Positions 17,471-27,726 are shown, counted from the stretch's first letter. The stretch: DNA of 64,000 nucleotides from Sulfurovum sp. (GCA_012329065.1 JAAXPZ010000016.1:1-64000), one strand, 5' to 3'. Made by a program: numbers and translations. The notes: generated by a model from the sequence alone, not told the origin.

Positions 17471-18198
17471 ATTATGCTCCTGTGTATAATGTTTTCAATA
17501 TTTTTTGCAATATTTTTACTTTGCGATACTATAACATATTCCTCTTCAACAATCACTTCCATGCCCTCACAAAGTGCCAACCCAGCCACAATATCATAAA
17601 TACGAGAAGTGCCCATAAAAAGAAAAAATGTAGCATCCTGTGCATATGCCAACGAAAGTGCCGTAGCACCAGGAGAGCGGAACTTATATCCTACCTTTTG
17701 CAGCCCTATTACAAGTTCGGGATAGGCATATGCTCTTTCAAAGAGACCAGTTTCAGGAATCGACAAAGTCTCTCTATTGTGCAAGATATCGCTATATAGG
17801 CTACCATGTTTTACTCTTTCTTGCTTTTCTTTTATAAAAATATCACCATTGGCGAGGTTGCAAACTTGTACAGACTCTACTGTACCATCTCCATCAAGCA
17901 TAGCCACAGATGTACCATAATATGGAAATCTAGAAGCAAAATTTACACTACCGTCAAGTGGGTCAATAATAATATTAACTTTTTCCTTTCCAATCAAACC
18001 CGACTCTTCGGATTCTATAGCACCAAACCTAGAAAGATGCTTGACAAATATATCCTCTGCCAAGAGGTCTGCCTTAGAGCTAATGTCTCCACCTGCTCCC
18101 TGTTCACTTTTTTCCAAAAGAGATATATTAAAATTTGTAATTAACGCAGAATGTACCTCTGTATTTGCCTCAATACATGCTTGCGTAAAATCTGTCAT
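17467..18198 (-). CDS. Inositol monophosphatase-family phosphatase
   Basis: 243 residues from the ATG at 18198, which has AAGGAG 5 nt upstream; the GTG at 18204 is too close to that site. The FIG superfamily metal-binding motifs are seen: ESEESG (first metal Glu) and IDPLDGSVNF (DPxDG). A C-terminal region with SPGATALSLAYA and YDIVAGLALCEG carries the third motif. It hydrolyses a small phosphate monoester; whether that is inositol phosphate, PAP (CysQ) or a sugar bisphosphate cannot be told. It sits 2 nt from gltB and overlaps accD by 4 nt. Confidence 0.88.
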   Translation of the reverse strand: MTDFTQACIEANTEVHSALITNFNISLLEKSEQGAGGDISSKADLLAEDIFVKHLSRFGAIESEESGLIGKEKVNIIIDPLDGSVNFASRFPYYGTSVAMLDGDGTVESVQVCNLANGDIFIKEKQERVKHGSLYSDILHNRETLSIPETGLFERAYAYPELVIGLQKVGYKFRSPGATALSLAYAQDATFFLFMGTSRIYDIVAGLALCEGMEVIVEEEYVIVSQSKNIAKNIENIIHRSII

Positions 18199-18200
18199 AC

Positions 18201-21200
18201 TCACTCCTTACTGTCATCCTTTTTTTCACATCTTGGCTTGGGGCGAACCATCCAAAATGTTCTAACCTCAGTTCTAAATTTATCCAATATGAGCCCTGCT
18301 TGTTTACTGCCTGTTTGTTGATAGTAGTCTTTAAGTAGCCGCTTGAGATCAAACCTCTCTACATCCATATCATCTGTATCTATACGAACTGCCTCTACAA
18401 GCTCGGGATTGAGATTGTCTATAAAAGTACGCTCTTTATCATAAACAAATGCAACGCCTCCAGTCATACCAGCAGCAAAATTAACACCAGTTGCACCTAA
18501 TATGACAACTGTACCTCCAGTCATATATTCACAAGCATGATCACCTGTGCCTTCCACTACCGTTGTCGCTCCAGAGTTTCTCACCGCAAACCGCTCACCA
18601 ACATTTCCGTTGACATACAGCGTTCCACCAGTAGCACCATAAAGACAGGTATTTCCTGCTAAGGAATAATCTGCTCCACTATTTACAGGAGAGGTGATGG
18701 TAATACTTCCACCACTCATGCCTTTGCCTACATAGTCATTGGCAGCACCGTTTAGGTATATACGAATACCCTCACTCATAAATGCTCCTAGAGATTGACC
18801 AGCTATTCCATTTAGTCGTATTCTGATTGTATCTTTTGGTAGCCCTTTGTCACCATGTTTGGCAGCTATCTCTCCTGATATTAATGCAGCAAAACTTCTG
18901 TTGAGATTATTGATTTCTCTCTCTATTTCTATATGAGTATCTGGCTGCTCTATGAAGCTTTTTACCTCTGAGAGTATCTCTTTTTCAAATGAATTATCAT
19001 CATAAGGCTCATTAAACTCTACTTGGGCAGTATCTGTGCCATCAAGCCTATAGAGGATATCTTTAAAACCAAATTTCTTTGCAAACTCATCATCAATTAC
19101 TTCAAGTAAATCTACCTTGCCTACAATCTCTTCTATAGAAGAATATCCTAGCGAAGCCAATATCTCCCTGACATCTTCTGTCAAGAGTCTAAAGTAGTTT
19201 ATGACTTTTTCTACCGTGCCATCAAATTTTTGTCTCAAGCGGTCATCTTGAGTTGTTATACCCACTGGACAGGTATTGGTATGGCACGACCTACACATAA
19301 TACATCCCACAATAGCCAGTGCTGCTGTCCCAAAAGCGAACTCTTCTGCACCAAAAATAGCTGCTTTTACCACATCCATGCCAGTTTTGAGTCCACCATC
19401 AGTTTCTACTGTTACTTGACCTCTGAGATTATTAGCTTTTAGGGCATTGTGTGCCTCTATAAGTCCTAACTCCCATGGATTGCCAGCAAATCGTACAGAG
19501 CCTATCGGTGATGCACCTGTGCCACCATCTGCACCTGAAATGATAATCTTGTCTGCATAACATTTTGCTACACCTGCAGCTATAGTTCCTACACCTGCTG
19601 TAGATACAAGCTTGACAGAAACCTTAGCATTGGGGTTTACCTGCTTTAGGTCAAATATCAGCTGTGCCAGATCCTCTATCGAGTATATATCATGGTGAGG
19701 TGGTGGCGATATAAGGGTAACACCTGGCTTGGTATATCTAAGCTTGGCTATCAGAGGTGTAACTTTGGAGCCTGGTAACTGGCCACCCTCACCTGGCTTG
19801 GCACCCTGTGCTACTTTGATCTGTATCTCTTCGGCTGACCTTAGATAAGCAGCTGTTACACCAAATCTACCAGAAGCCACCTGCTTGATTTTAGAGTTGC
19901 GTATAGTGCCAAACCTATCTACATCCTCTCCACCCTCTCCTGAATTACTTTTTGCACCGATTGTATTCATCGCAACAGCCAGACACTCGTGTGCCTCTGG
20001 AGACATAGAGCCTAGACTCATCGCAGCTGTCGAAAATCTCTTGTAGATTTCTTCCAGTGGTTCCACTTGCTCTAGCGGCAAAGGCCCTCTGTCTGAGTTT
20101 AGTTTATAAAAATCTCGTATAAATTTTTTATCTCTACCGTCAATCAATGATTTGAGCTCTTCGTAATCCGTCTTCTTCCCAGTAGCTCCAAGCTTGATGA
20201 TGGCATTTATTACAGGTCTTGAAAAATCATGATATTCTGCATTTTTTTTAAAACGATAAAATCCACCTTTTTCTAAAGGGAATTTTTTACCAGTAGGTAT
20301 ATCGTTATATGCATCTTCCGCATAAATAAGCAGTCTCTCCTCGATGTCCTCATAGTCCAAGCCGCCCAATAAGCCTCGTGAACCATGAAAACAGTCTGAA
20401 ACTATTTCACTGCTCAGACCAATTACATCAAAGAGCCGTGCATTTCGATAACTGACGATAGTAGATATACCCATCTTGGACATAATCTTCATAAGTCCAG
20501 CACTCATCGCTCTTCTAAAGCTTTTGAGAACTGGCTTTATATCTGTTTCTGGGTTCTCTTTTTTGACTATAGTCTTGACTGTATAGTAGAGCAGATAAGG
20601 AAAAACAGTGGCCGCTCCATAGCCTATCATGCAAGCTGCAGAATGAGGGTCAAAAACCTCCCCAGTGACGATCACAATACTAACAAGATTTTTGATATTC
20701 TCATCAAGTAGTCTCTGAGACAGCCTACCAACCAGCATTAGCATTGGCATAGCAGGGGCTTTCTCGGACATAGCCCTATCATCAAGCACTACAACCCTAA
20801 TCCCATCTTGTTCTACATCTATGATAATCTCATCAATCAATATATCCATGCTTTTTTTGAGATTACTCTCAAATACCGTACTGTATGCTTTATACTTATA
20901 GTCAGTATCGTATCTTTTATTGCCGGGTGTACCAAATTCTCTTAGGAGTTGAAACTTTTCTCTAGACATGATAGGTGAAACTGTCTTCAGCCTCTTTGCA
21001 TTTTTTTCATCGTCCTGCAAAATATTTCTAATTGGGCCAAATCCTGTATTTAAACTCATAACTATCTTTTCGCGAATTGGGTCTATGGGGGGATTGGTCA
21101 CCTGTGCAAACTTCTGTTTGAAAAAATCGGAGAAGTTTCTCTGTTGGTTAGAAAAAGCGGCCAATGGCGTATCATCCCCCATAGATGCAGTTGTCTCTTT

Positions 21201-22622
21201 GCCCTCCTCCACCATGGGCTTAATAACCTCTTTTATCAACTCAAGTGTATAATTAAAATATCTCTGCTTTGATTCTATATCTTCTTTGGATAGTTTCTCA
21301 AAAAGAGAACAGGAGTCATGTGCATGCTCCTGAAGATAAGTCATGTTATTGCCAAGCCACTTTTCATACGGATCCATATTTTTGAGATAATTATTGATGT
21401 CGCCATTGTCCAATACTCTTCCATATTTTAGGTCAAGACCCATCATTTCTCCAGATTTTAGCCTACCTCTTTTTACTATATTCTCTTCTGTCGTGTCCAG
21501 CACACCATACTCAGAACTTATCATCAATATATTCTCTTTTGTGATTATATATTTTGCAGGTCTTAGTCCATTACGGTCTAGTACGCAGCCTATATATCTG
21601 CCATCTGTCATACTAACTGCTGCTGGACCATCCCATGGCTCGTAAGAGCTACTATTGTATTCATAGAATGCTTTAAGATCTGGATCCATATAGGGAGCGT
21701 TGTGCCAAGGAGCAGGGATAACAGATCTTGCAGCTTTGAAAAAGTCTATACCATTTATATGTAGAAATTCTAAAAAATTATCCAAGCTTGCTGAGTCACT
21801 CATATCACTCTGTATGACATTTGAGATTCTTAACAGCTCATTATCAGTAAATACCTTACTCTTGAATGCTTTTATCTTGGAAGCAACACTAAATCTATTG
21901 GCGTCAACTGAATTTATCTCTCCGTTATGTGCTACTGTCCTAAATGGCTGAGCTAGCCTCCATTCGGGAAGAGTGTTGGTAGAAAATCTTTGATGAAATA
22001 GTGCAAAAGAGACTTCAAAATCATGCTCAGCCAAATCAAGGTAAAACTCTTTGATGTGGGTAGGCATGACTAAGCCTTTGTATGAAATAACAGAAGTAGA
22101 AAATGACGGAATGTAAAAATTTTTATCATCTTGCAGTTTATGCTCTATCTCTTTTCTAGTCAGATAAACCAAGGCGTTGAACCTCTCTACTGCCACTAGT
22201 GCGTCTGGTGCGACAAATACCTGCGTAATATCTGGCAAAGATGCCAATGCCTGATCGCCCAATGCTTGTTTGTTGACGGGGACTTTGCGAACATATAGAA
22301 CCTTTAGATCATTGTTTTTACATGATTCTATAATCACGGCTATGTCACTTGAATTACGAGAAAAAACCATTGCTACTGCATATCTTTCTGGTAGTTCAAT
22401 GTTCTCAATGGCTGCCTTTTGGCTAAAAAACTTTCTAGGCATTGAGAGTAGTAGCCCTGAGCCATCTCCTGTCTTTCCATCTGCTGCGATAGCACCTCTG
22501 TGCATCATGCGAGAAAGTGCAGTGATAGAATTTTCTAAGTTTTTATGTGAGGGAATATTATCAATAGATGCGAGCAGTCCAAACCCACAGTTATCCTTAA
22601 AAGAGGTAAATAAATCTTTCAT
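18201..22622 (-). CDS. gltB: Glutamate synthase large subunit
   Basis: 1473 residues. It makes glutamate from glutamine and 2-oxoglutarate. Order: class II glutamine amidotransferase domain with Cys12 (CGFGLLASID) as the likely nucleophile after propeptide removal; the central domain; an FMN-binding synthase domain with PPPHHDIYSIEDLAQLI and SADGGTGASP-like ISGADGGTGASPIGS; a 3Fe-4S cluster motif CIMCRSCHTNTCPVG; and the C-terminal beta-helix GXGXG domain (GGSITI, GATGGTLY). The length is just below typical bacterial GltB. No gltD (small NADPH subunit) lies on either side, so the electron donor is not defined here. Confidence 0.96.
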   Translation of the reverse strand: MKDLFTSFKDNCGFGLLASIDNIPSHKNLENSITALSRMMHRGAIAADGKTGDGSGLLLSMPRKFFSQKAAIENIELPERYAVAMVFSRNSSDIAVIIESCKNNDLKVLYVRKVPVNKQALGDQALASLPDITQVFVAPDALVAVERFNALVYLTRKEIEHKLQDDKNFYIPSFSTSVISYKGLVMPTHIKEFYLDLAEHDFEVSFALFHQRFSTNTLPEWRLAQPFRTVAHNGEINSVDANRFSVASKIKAFKSKVFTDNELLRISNVIQSDMSDSASLDNFLEFLHINGIDFFKAARSVIPAPWHNAPYMDPDLKAFYEYNSSSYEPWDGPAAVSMTDGRYIGCVLDRNGLRPAKYIITKENILMISSEYGVLDTTEENIVKRGRLKSGEMMGLDLKYGRVLDNGDINNYLKNMDPYEKWLGNNMTYLQEHAHDSCSLFEKLSKEDIESKQRYFNYTLELIKEVIKPMVEEGKETTASMGDDTPLAAFSNQQRNFSDFFKQKFAQVTNPPIDPIREKIVMSLNTGFGPIRNILQDDEKNAKRLKTVSPIMSREKFQLLREFGTPGNKRYDTDYKYKAYSTVFESNLKKSMDILIDEIIIDVEQDGIRVVVLDDRAMSEKAPAMPMLMLVGRLSQRLLDENIKNLVSIVIVTGEVFDPHSAACMIGYGAATVFPYLLYYTVKTIVKKENPETDIKPVLKSFRRAMSAGLMKIMSKMGISTIVSYRNARLFDVIGLSSEIVSDCFHGSRGLLGGLDYEDIEERLLIYAEDAYNDIPTGKKFPLEKGGFYRFKKNAEYHDFSRPVINAIIKLGATGKKTDYEELKSLIDGRDKKFIRDFYKLNSDRGPLPLEQVEPLEEIYKRFSTAAMSLGSMSPEAHECLAVAMNTIGAKSNSGEGGEDVDRFGTIRNSKIKQVASGRFGVTAAYLRSAEEIQIKVAQGAKPGEGGQLPGSKVTPLIAKLRYTKPGVTLISPPPHHDIYSIEDLAQLIFDLKQVNPNAKVSVKLVSTAGVGTIAAGVAKCYADKIIISGADGGTGASPIGSVRFAGNPWELGLIEAHNALKANNLRGQVTVETDGGLKTGMDVVKAAIFGAEEFAFGTAALAIVGCIMCRSCHTNTCPVGITTQDDRLRQKFDGTVEKVINYFRLLTEDVREILASLGYSSIEEIVGKVDLLEVIDDEFAKKFGFKDILYRLDGTDTAQVEFNEPYDDNSFEKEILSEVKSFIEQPDTHIEIEREINNLNRSFAALISGEIAAKHGDKGLPKDTIRIRLNGIAGQSLGAFMSEGIRIYLNGAANDYVGKGMSGGSITITSPVNSGADYSLAGNTCLYGATGGTLYVNGNVGERFAVRNSGATTVVEGTGDHACEYMTGGTVVILGATGVNFAAGMTGGVAFVYDKERTFIDNLNPELVEAVRIDTDDMDVERFDLKRLLKDYYQQTGSKQAGLILDKFRTEVRTFWMVRPKPRCEKKDDSKE

Positions 22623-22794
22623 GTATTTGCCTTAGTATCTAGCTTATTCATAGTCAATCATATGCTTCAATATTGTAAAAAATGAGAATATTTAAGTTTG
22701 CAATTGATACAAGTAAGCGATAGTAATATAGGAATTGATTATACCTAAAAGCTCTTAAAAGCTGGTGACAAGGATTCTAGAAACCCTAGTGGGC

Positions 22795-25101
22795 TTATTT
22801 CAGCAGGGAAACTAGATCCTCAATAGGTACTGGATGATACCCGAACCTTCCTTGATATAGGTCACAATTTATTTTTTTAAGATAAGCAAGTGTGACGGCA
22901 TCCTCTACACCCTCTGCCAATACTTGCAAATTAAAATTTTGACCTATTGAGACTACTGATTCCACAATCATAGTATCCCCCATGTCTTGATGCATATTTG
23001 TCACGAAAGACCGATCAATTTTAATCATACCTACAGGTAGTTTTTTCAAATAGGCCAAAGATGAATGACCTGTGCCAAAATCATCTATGGCAAAAGTAAA
23101 GCCAAATGACTTTAGCTCATTGATCTTTTTAGTAGCATCATCTAGATTACGCATAATCCCACTCTCAGTAATCTCTATCTCTACCCATCTTGGTTCTATT
23201 TTATGCTTTGCTACAAGAAGCGTGAATTTTTCTACAAAATTTGGCTGCATGAAGTGTACTGTACTAAGATTGACAGCTACTCTCTTCAGTGTTCCTTCAT
23301 CGCCGTTATTCTTCAACTGCTTAATCTCTTCAAAAACTGTATCAAATATCCACTCTTCAAGCTTAATAATAGTACCACTCTCTTCTGCTATGGGAATAAA
23401 AATAGTAGGGGATATAAATCCTTTTTCTGGGTGCTTCCAGCGTACTAGTGCCTCTGCACTAACTATATGATCTGTTGTCAAATCAATTTGTGGCTGGTAA
23501 ACCATCGAAAGCTCATTGTTTGATATTGCCCTATGTATGTCATTTTCCAAAGAAAGTTGCTCTTTGGCATAAGCGCCCATATTTTCATGGTAGAACATAT
23601 CTGTGCCTCTAGCACTCTTTTTTGCTTCATACATAGCTGTTTCAGATCTTTTTAGAATATCAAATGCTGAAGCCTCAGGATCCTTGAAAAAGACCACACC
23701 TGTACTGAAGCTCAAATGATACTCTTCTCCCATTACAGCTAGAGGCTCAACAAAAACATCATGTATGGTCTGTATATATTTTTTAGCAGAATTTTCTGCA
23801 TCACTCTTCTCTTTATCAAGTGCGGGTAGCAAAAGTGCAAATTTGTCTCCGCCTACACGAGCAAATACCTCGTCACTATTGAGAACTGTTGCCATTCTAC
23901 TAGACGCCTGTTTTAGAAGCTTATCCCCTACATCATGTCCAAAAGTCTCATTTACTTTTTTAAAATTATCGATATCCATAAAAAGCAAAGCTCCGTATCT
24001 AGGGTCACTCTTTTTGTCCGTTAAAAAGAATTTTAGCTTATCCATAAGCAATGTTCTATTTGGGATATTAGTTAGAAAATCATAATAAGCGGTACGCACC
24101 ATCTCCTCTTTTGCTGTCACCTCGCTGGTAATATCATTGATGATAGCTATACCTCCAGCCACTTCTCCAGCAGCATTAATCATAGGAACTGTAGATAGCT
24201 TGACATATAAATCTGTATCATCCATCGCCGCATATGGCCCGCGATAGTCTCCAGCTTTGAGATTAAAAACATCCTTGTGCACTGCTGCTATCTGCCTGCT
24301 TTTGAATGCGTTGATTTTAGTTTCCAATAATTTATTTTTTGTTTTTTGACCATTCATATGCAAGAAGTGCTCATTGGCATCTTCTATCTCGAGATCCTGA
24401 TTATAATAGTATATGCCCACTGGCGCACGCTCAAATAGTGCAAAGAATCGTTCTTTGAGCTTCTCGTGTGTGTGTTTAATACTAACAAAGTCCTGCCTAC
24501 TCATTAATCCTTTGTTGATTACTTTTCCATAATAATTTGATGCAATAGTCATGAGCAGAACAAGTGCTAGCAGTATATAGCCTATATTATTAGATACTTG
24601 ATTTTCCATAAAAAAAAGTCGCAAAACAATAGGGAGAAACATCACAGATACATAGGTAATAAGCAGATCTTTCTTTGAAGCCAAGATTCCCATTGCTGAA
24701 AATCCTACAGCGAAAAGAAAAAATATCACAAGCATCTGATTCATAAGGCTTGATTCTGGGAACATGAGAAAAGCAGTACTTCCCCATATGATACCATTGA
24801 TCAAAGTGTCAGCATAATATCTATCTAACCAAATATTTGCATCTTTAAGCTTATTCTCCTCATCTTCTTTTTTAAAAAGCATATAATGATACATACCATA
24901 AAAAAACATCACAATACTGATTGATAGCCATATTATGATAGAGTAAGAGTCCACTACATCAAGCTGTATAGCACTCAATAAAAAGGCGCCCATAAGGTTA
25001 CCGACTAACAATACAGGCAGAGAAAGATAGTAAAAACTCATCTTGTCATAAGCAAGTCGATTTTGAAATGAAATATTTTGATTATCCATTGCCCTCTCCA
25101 T
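22795..25101 (-). CDS. Membrane PAS-GGDEF-EAL protein
   Basis: 768 residues (or 764 from the ATG at 25089; both starts have a purine-rich site). About six membrane helices lie within 1-190 as an MASE-type sensor, then a PAS domain (about 210-330), GGDEF and EAL. The GGDEF signature is FARVGGDKFALL: the fourth position is Lys instead of Glu, so cyclase activity is doubtful. EAL is intact: SAEALVRWKHP, NLS, EITESGIM, IDDFGTGHSSLAYL, MIKIDRSF, AEGVE and LYQGRFGYHP. A c-di-GMP phosphodiesterase is likely, with the GGDEF part perhaps binding GTP as a regulator. It stands alone, with 172-180 nt gaps on either side. Confidence 0.87.
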   Translation of the reverse strand: MERAMDNQNISFQNRLAYDKMSFYYLSLPVLLVGNLMGAFLLSAIQLDVVDSYSIIIWLSISIVMFFYGMYHYMLFKKEDEENKLKDANIWLDRYYADTLINGIIWGSTAFLMFPESSLMNQMLVIFFLFAVGFSAMGILASKKDLLITYVSVMFLPIVLRLFFMENQVSNNIGYILLALVLLMTIASNYYGKVINKGLMSRQDFVSIKHTHEKLKERFFALFERAPVGIYYYNQDLEIEDANEHFLHMNGQKTKNKLLETKINAFKSRQIAAVHKDVFNLKAGDYRGPYAAMDDTDLYVKLSTVPMINAAGEVAGGIAIINDITSEVTAKEEMVRTAYYDFLTNIPNRTLLMDKLKFFLTDKKSDPRYGALLFMDIDNFKKVNETFGHDVGDKLLKQASSRMATVLNSDEVFARVGGDKFALLLPALDKEKSDAENSAKKYIQTIHDVFVEPLAVMGEEYHLSFSTGVVFFKDPEASAFDILKRSETAMYEAKKSARGTDMFYHENMGAYAKEQLSLENDIHRAISNNELSMVYQPQIDLTTDHIVSAEALVRWKHPEKGFISPTIFIPIAEESGTIIKLEEWIFDTVFEEIKQLKNNGDEGTLKRVAVNLSTVHFMQPNFVEKFTLLVAKHKIEPRWVEIEITESGIMRNLDDATKKINELKSFGFTFAIDDFGTGHSSLAYLKKLPVGMIKIDRSFVTNMHQDMGDTMIVESVVSIGQNFNLQVLAEGVEDAVTLAYLKKINCDLYQGRFGYHPVPIEDLVSLLK

Positions 25102-25227
25102 ACAAACCCCTATTTTAAATATTATGATATTGTTTTGCTTATATTTAAATAAAATATACTCAATAAAAGCAGTTACTTTTTCAACTGATTCATATAACCC
25201 ATAATATTTTATAGTGATATTATAGCC

Positions 25228-25261
25228 AAGATAAAATTATCTTAGTGTATAATTAAGATAA
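25228..25261. promoter_or_regulatory. Promoter with repeated palindromic sites upstream of aspartate aminotransferase
   Basis: AAGATAAAATTATCTT (25228-25243) is a perfect palindrome. A third copy of the half site, TAAGATAA (25254-25261), forms a second inverted repeat with TTATCTTA (25237-25244). A -10 box TATAAT (25248-25253) lies between them, 29 nt before the ATG. A repressor binding here would cover the -10, so this looks like an operator. The regulator is unknown. Confidence 0.55.
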
Positions 25262-25281
25262 CTTAAATAAAGGTATCCATA

Positions 25282-26454
25282 ATGTTATCAAAACGCATAC
25301 AGGCACTATCGCCATCTATGACAATAGCCATAAGCACACTGGCAAAAGAGCTTAAAACTGAAGGCAAAGATATACTAAGCTTCTCTGCAGGAGAACCAGA
25401 TTTTGACACACCTGAGCCTATCAAGGAGGCTGCAATACAAGCTCTCAATGAGGGTTTTACCAAATATACAGCAGTTGCAGGCATCCCAGAGCTACTTGAT
25501 GCCATCAGTCTAAAGCTAGAGAGAGACAATGGGCTAAAATATGAGAGATCGCAGATCATAGTCAGCAATGGAGCCAAACAATCACTTTTTAACCTCACTC
25601 AGACACTTATTGATGATGGTGACGAGGTTATCATCCCTGCCCCGTACTGGGTCACTTATCCTGAGATTGTCAAATACGCCAATGGCAAGCCTGTAATCAT
25701 CAATACAGATGACCGTAGTGGGTTCAAAATCACAGCGGCACAACTCAAAACTGCCATAACAACAAAGACCAAGATGCTTATACTCACCACGCCCTCCAAC
25801 CCTACAGGCTCTGTTTATAACAAGGCCGAACTTGAAGCACTAGCGGCAGTGCTTCGAGACACAAATATCATCGTAGTGAGTGATGAAATGTATGAAAAGT
25901 TATTATTTGCAGAAGCTATATTTACTTCTGTAGCAAGCATAAGTGAAGATATGTACCAAAGGACTATCACGGTAAATGGGCTTAGTAAGGCTGTAGCAAT
26001 GACAGGCTGGAGGTTTGGATATCTAGCAACAGCCAGCAAAGAACTTGTCGCCAAGATGAACTCTCTACAATCACAGAGTACATCCAATATAAATTCAATC
26101 ACTCAAAAAGCAGCGATTGTTGCCTTGACTGGTAAGGTTGACGAAGAGATTGAAGCTATGCGGCAAGCATTTGAAGCCAGAGCCGTAGAGGCAACTGAGC
26201 TTTTCAATGAACTCCCAGGCATCAGCGTAAATAGACCAAGCGGTGCTTTTTATCTCTTTGTTAACATCAAAGAGCTCACTGAAGACTCCATGACATTTTG
26301 TAAAGAACTACTTGCAGAATACGGAGTAGCTGTTGTGCCTGGACTTGCATTTGGAAGTGATGGGTATTTCAGATTCTCATTTGCTACTGATATTGTTGCT
26401 ATCAGAGAAGGTATCAGAAGGATCTCTAAGTTTACCAAAAAGTATCAAAAATAG
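25282..26454 (+). CDS. aspC: Class I pyridoxal-phosphate aminotransferase, aspartate type
   Basis: 390 residues, aminotransferase fold type I, subgroup Ib. Motifs: SFSAGEPDFDTP at the N-terminus, TPSNPTGSVY (Asn contacting PLP), VVSDEMYEKLLF, and the Schiff-base Lys in NGLSKAVAMTGWRFGYLA. It swaps the amino group between aspartate and 2-oxoglutarate; in this phylum the same enzyme may also accept other amino acids. RBS AAAGG is present before the ATG at 25282. It has its own promoter with palindromic sites and faces a DedA gene tail to tail. Confidence 0.92.
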   Translation: MLSKRIQALSPSMTIAISTLAKELKTEGKDILSFSAGEPDFDTPEPIKEAAIQALNEGFTKYTAVAGIPELLDAISLKLERDNGLKYERSQIIVSNGAKQSLFNLTQTLIDDGDEVIIPAPYWVTYPEIVKYANGKPVIINTDDRSGFKITAAQLKTAITTKTKMLILTTPSNPTGSVYNKAELEALAAVLRDTNIIVVSDEMYEKLLFAEAIFTSVASISEDMYQRTITVNGLSKAVAMTGWRFGYLATASKELVAKMNSLQSQSTSNINSITQKAAIVALTGKVDEEIEAMRQAFEARAVEATELFNELPGISVNRPSGAFYLFVNIKELTEDSMTFCKELLAEYGVAVVPGLAFGSDGYFRFSFATDIVAIREGIRRISKFTKKYQK

Positions 26455-26499
26455 CTGTCAACATACTGCTCTCTCATCATTGCAGACTCTATCCGCAAT

Positions 26500-27156
26500 C
26501 TATCTTTTTTTGGTCGTTTTCTCCATCCATAACCACCCAGTACCTATTAGCATTGCCAAAATTAGAGGAAAAAGCCATCCTTTTCCTTTGGTTAGCTCCA
26601 AAAACTGTCGAATTGTATCTCCTGAATAATAACTACCCAACATCACAACAGACACAAAGAAAATACTAGCAAATATATTGTAAAAACCAAATTTTTTAAA
26701 GTCATATCTAGAAAGTGCCATCGATAGAGGTATAAGTGTTTTGATGCCGTATAGAAACTTCTGTATGAATATCGCCCATACACCGTATTTTCGCAGGATC
26801 AGGGTAGACAGAGCCAGCTTTCGCTTATGTTTTTCAAAATATGGCTTGACATCATTTCTCTGATATTTTCCTAAGTAAAAGAGAAACATATCCCCAGCAT
26901 AATTACAAATAATACCCACAAGTAGTGCGATTGTCAAACTCATAACACCGAAGTATGCTGCCAAACCTGCTGCAATAGTCCAAATCAGTGATCCACCAAA
27001 AGAAAAAAATCCCAAGATGATATATCCAAGAATCTGCCACTCCTTGACAAACTCTAGAATCGAATCCAAGCCATCAAATCTTCCCCATATCCAATAGAGA
27101 AATGCACCTGCCAGAGCCAAAGGTATAACTAACCAGATATCTTTGACGCTACCCAT
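26500..27156 (-). CDS. DedA-family membrane protein
   Basis: 218 residues with about five hydrophobic segments. The family block GGSLIWTIAAGLAAYFGVMSL and the basic motif KFLYGIKTLIPLSMALSRYDFKKF (Arg in the re-entrant helix region) mark the DedA/SNARE-associated group. Members act at the inner membrane as lipid flippases or in envelope homeostasis. It lies 18 nt downstream of an outer membrane barrel gene in the same direction. Confidence 0.88.
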   Translation of the reverse strand: MGSVKDIWLVIPLALAGAFLYWIWGRFDGLDSILEFVKEWQILGYIILGFFSFGGSLIWTIAAGLAAYFGVMSLTIALLVGIICNYAGDMFLFYLGKYQRNDVKPYFEKHKRKLALSTLILRKYGVWAIFIQKFLYGIKTLIPLSMALSRYDFKKFGFYNIFASIFFVSVVMLGSYYSGDTIRQFLELTKGKGWLFPLILAMLIGTGWLWMEKTTKKR

Positions 27157-27174
27157 CAGTATATTGATGACATA

Positions 27175-27726
27175 TTAATAGTTCTGCCCAAAGCTATACT
27201 TTGCACCCACATTAACCAAAAGATAGCTACTGCCATCTCCAGCAAACACACCCTTCGCTTCAGCAATGACAGAAAAATCACCTCTGAGCTGATACTCTAC
27301 ACCTGCACCTACAGTAGCAGTGAGTGCATTATTATTGTCTTTGGCAGCACTCTCTTCAAAAAACTGTACCCCTAGACCAAGCAATGCATATGGCGTAAAG
27401 TCTGAATCATTTTCTATATACCAAATAGCATTGGCTCCAAGCCTATAGATGTTCGTCTTGCCATCTACTATACTTTTGGCAGGATTTTGATACAGTGCAT
27501 CTCCGCTATAGTCGAAAGTAAGCTGCAAGGCATCAATATCTATACTTCCTTCTACAGTAGTCCTATTGTAGTGATATCTTAAACCCCAAGAAAATTCATT
27601 ATCAAGTCTTGTCTCAGATGAGTTGACCGCATATCCGCCTGTAATGCCGATTGAGTGATTATAGAGGTTGTGATCTGCTGCAAATAGTGACATAGAGGCT
27701 AATATAGGTAAAAAAAGTTTTTTCAT
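27175..27726 (-). CDS. Small outer-membrane beta-barrel protein
   Basis: 183 residues from the ATG at 27726, which has GAAAGGA 6 nt upstream; the TTG 15 nt earlier overlaps that site. A signal peptide MKKLFLPILASMSLFA precedes alternating beta strands (HSIGITGGYAV, YALLGLGVQFFEE, ALTATVGAGVEYQL) ending in VGAKYSFGQNY. The pattern suits an eight-stranded OmpA/OmpW-like barrel. No OmpA peptidoglycan-binding domain is present. The substrate is unknown. Confidence 0.75.
   Translation of the reverse strand: MKKLFLPILASMSLFAADHNLYNHSIGITGGYAVNSSETRLDNEFSWGLRYHYNRTTVEGSIDIDALQLTFDYSGDALYQNPAKSIVDGKTNIYRLGANAIWYIENDSDFTPYALLGLGVQFFEESAAKDNNNALTATVGAGVEYQLRGDFSVIAEAKGVFAGDGSSYLLVNVGAKYSFGQNY

Noticed and set aside
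22765-22792. Short CCCTAGTGGG hairpin downstream of the GGDEF/EAL gene
   Set aside because: Resembles the core of the 39.9-kb hairpin but the stem is only three base pairs; not enough to call a repeat.
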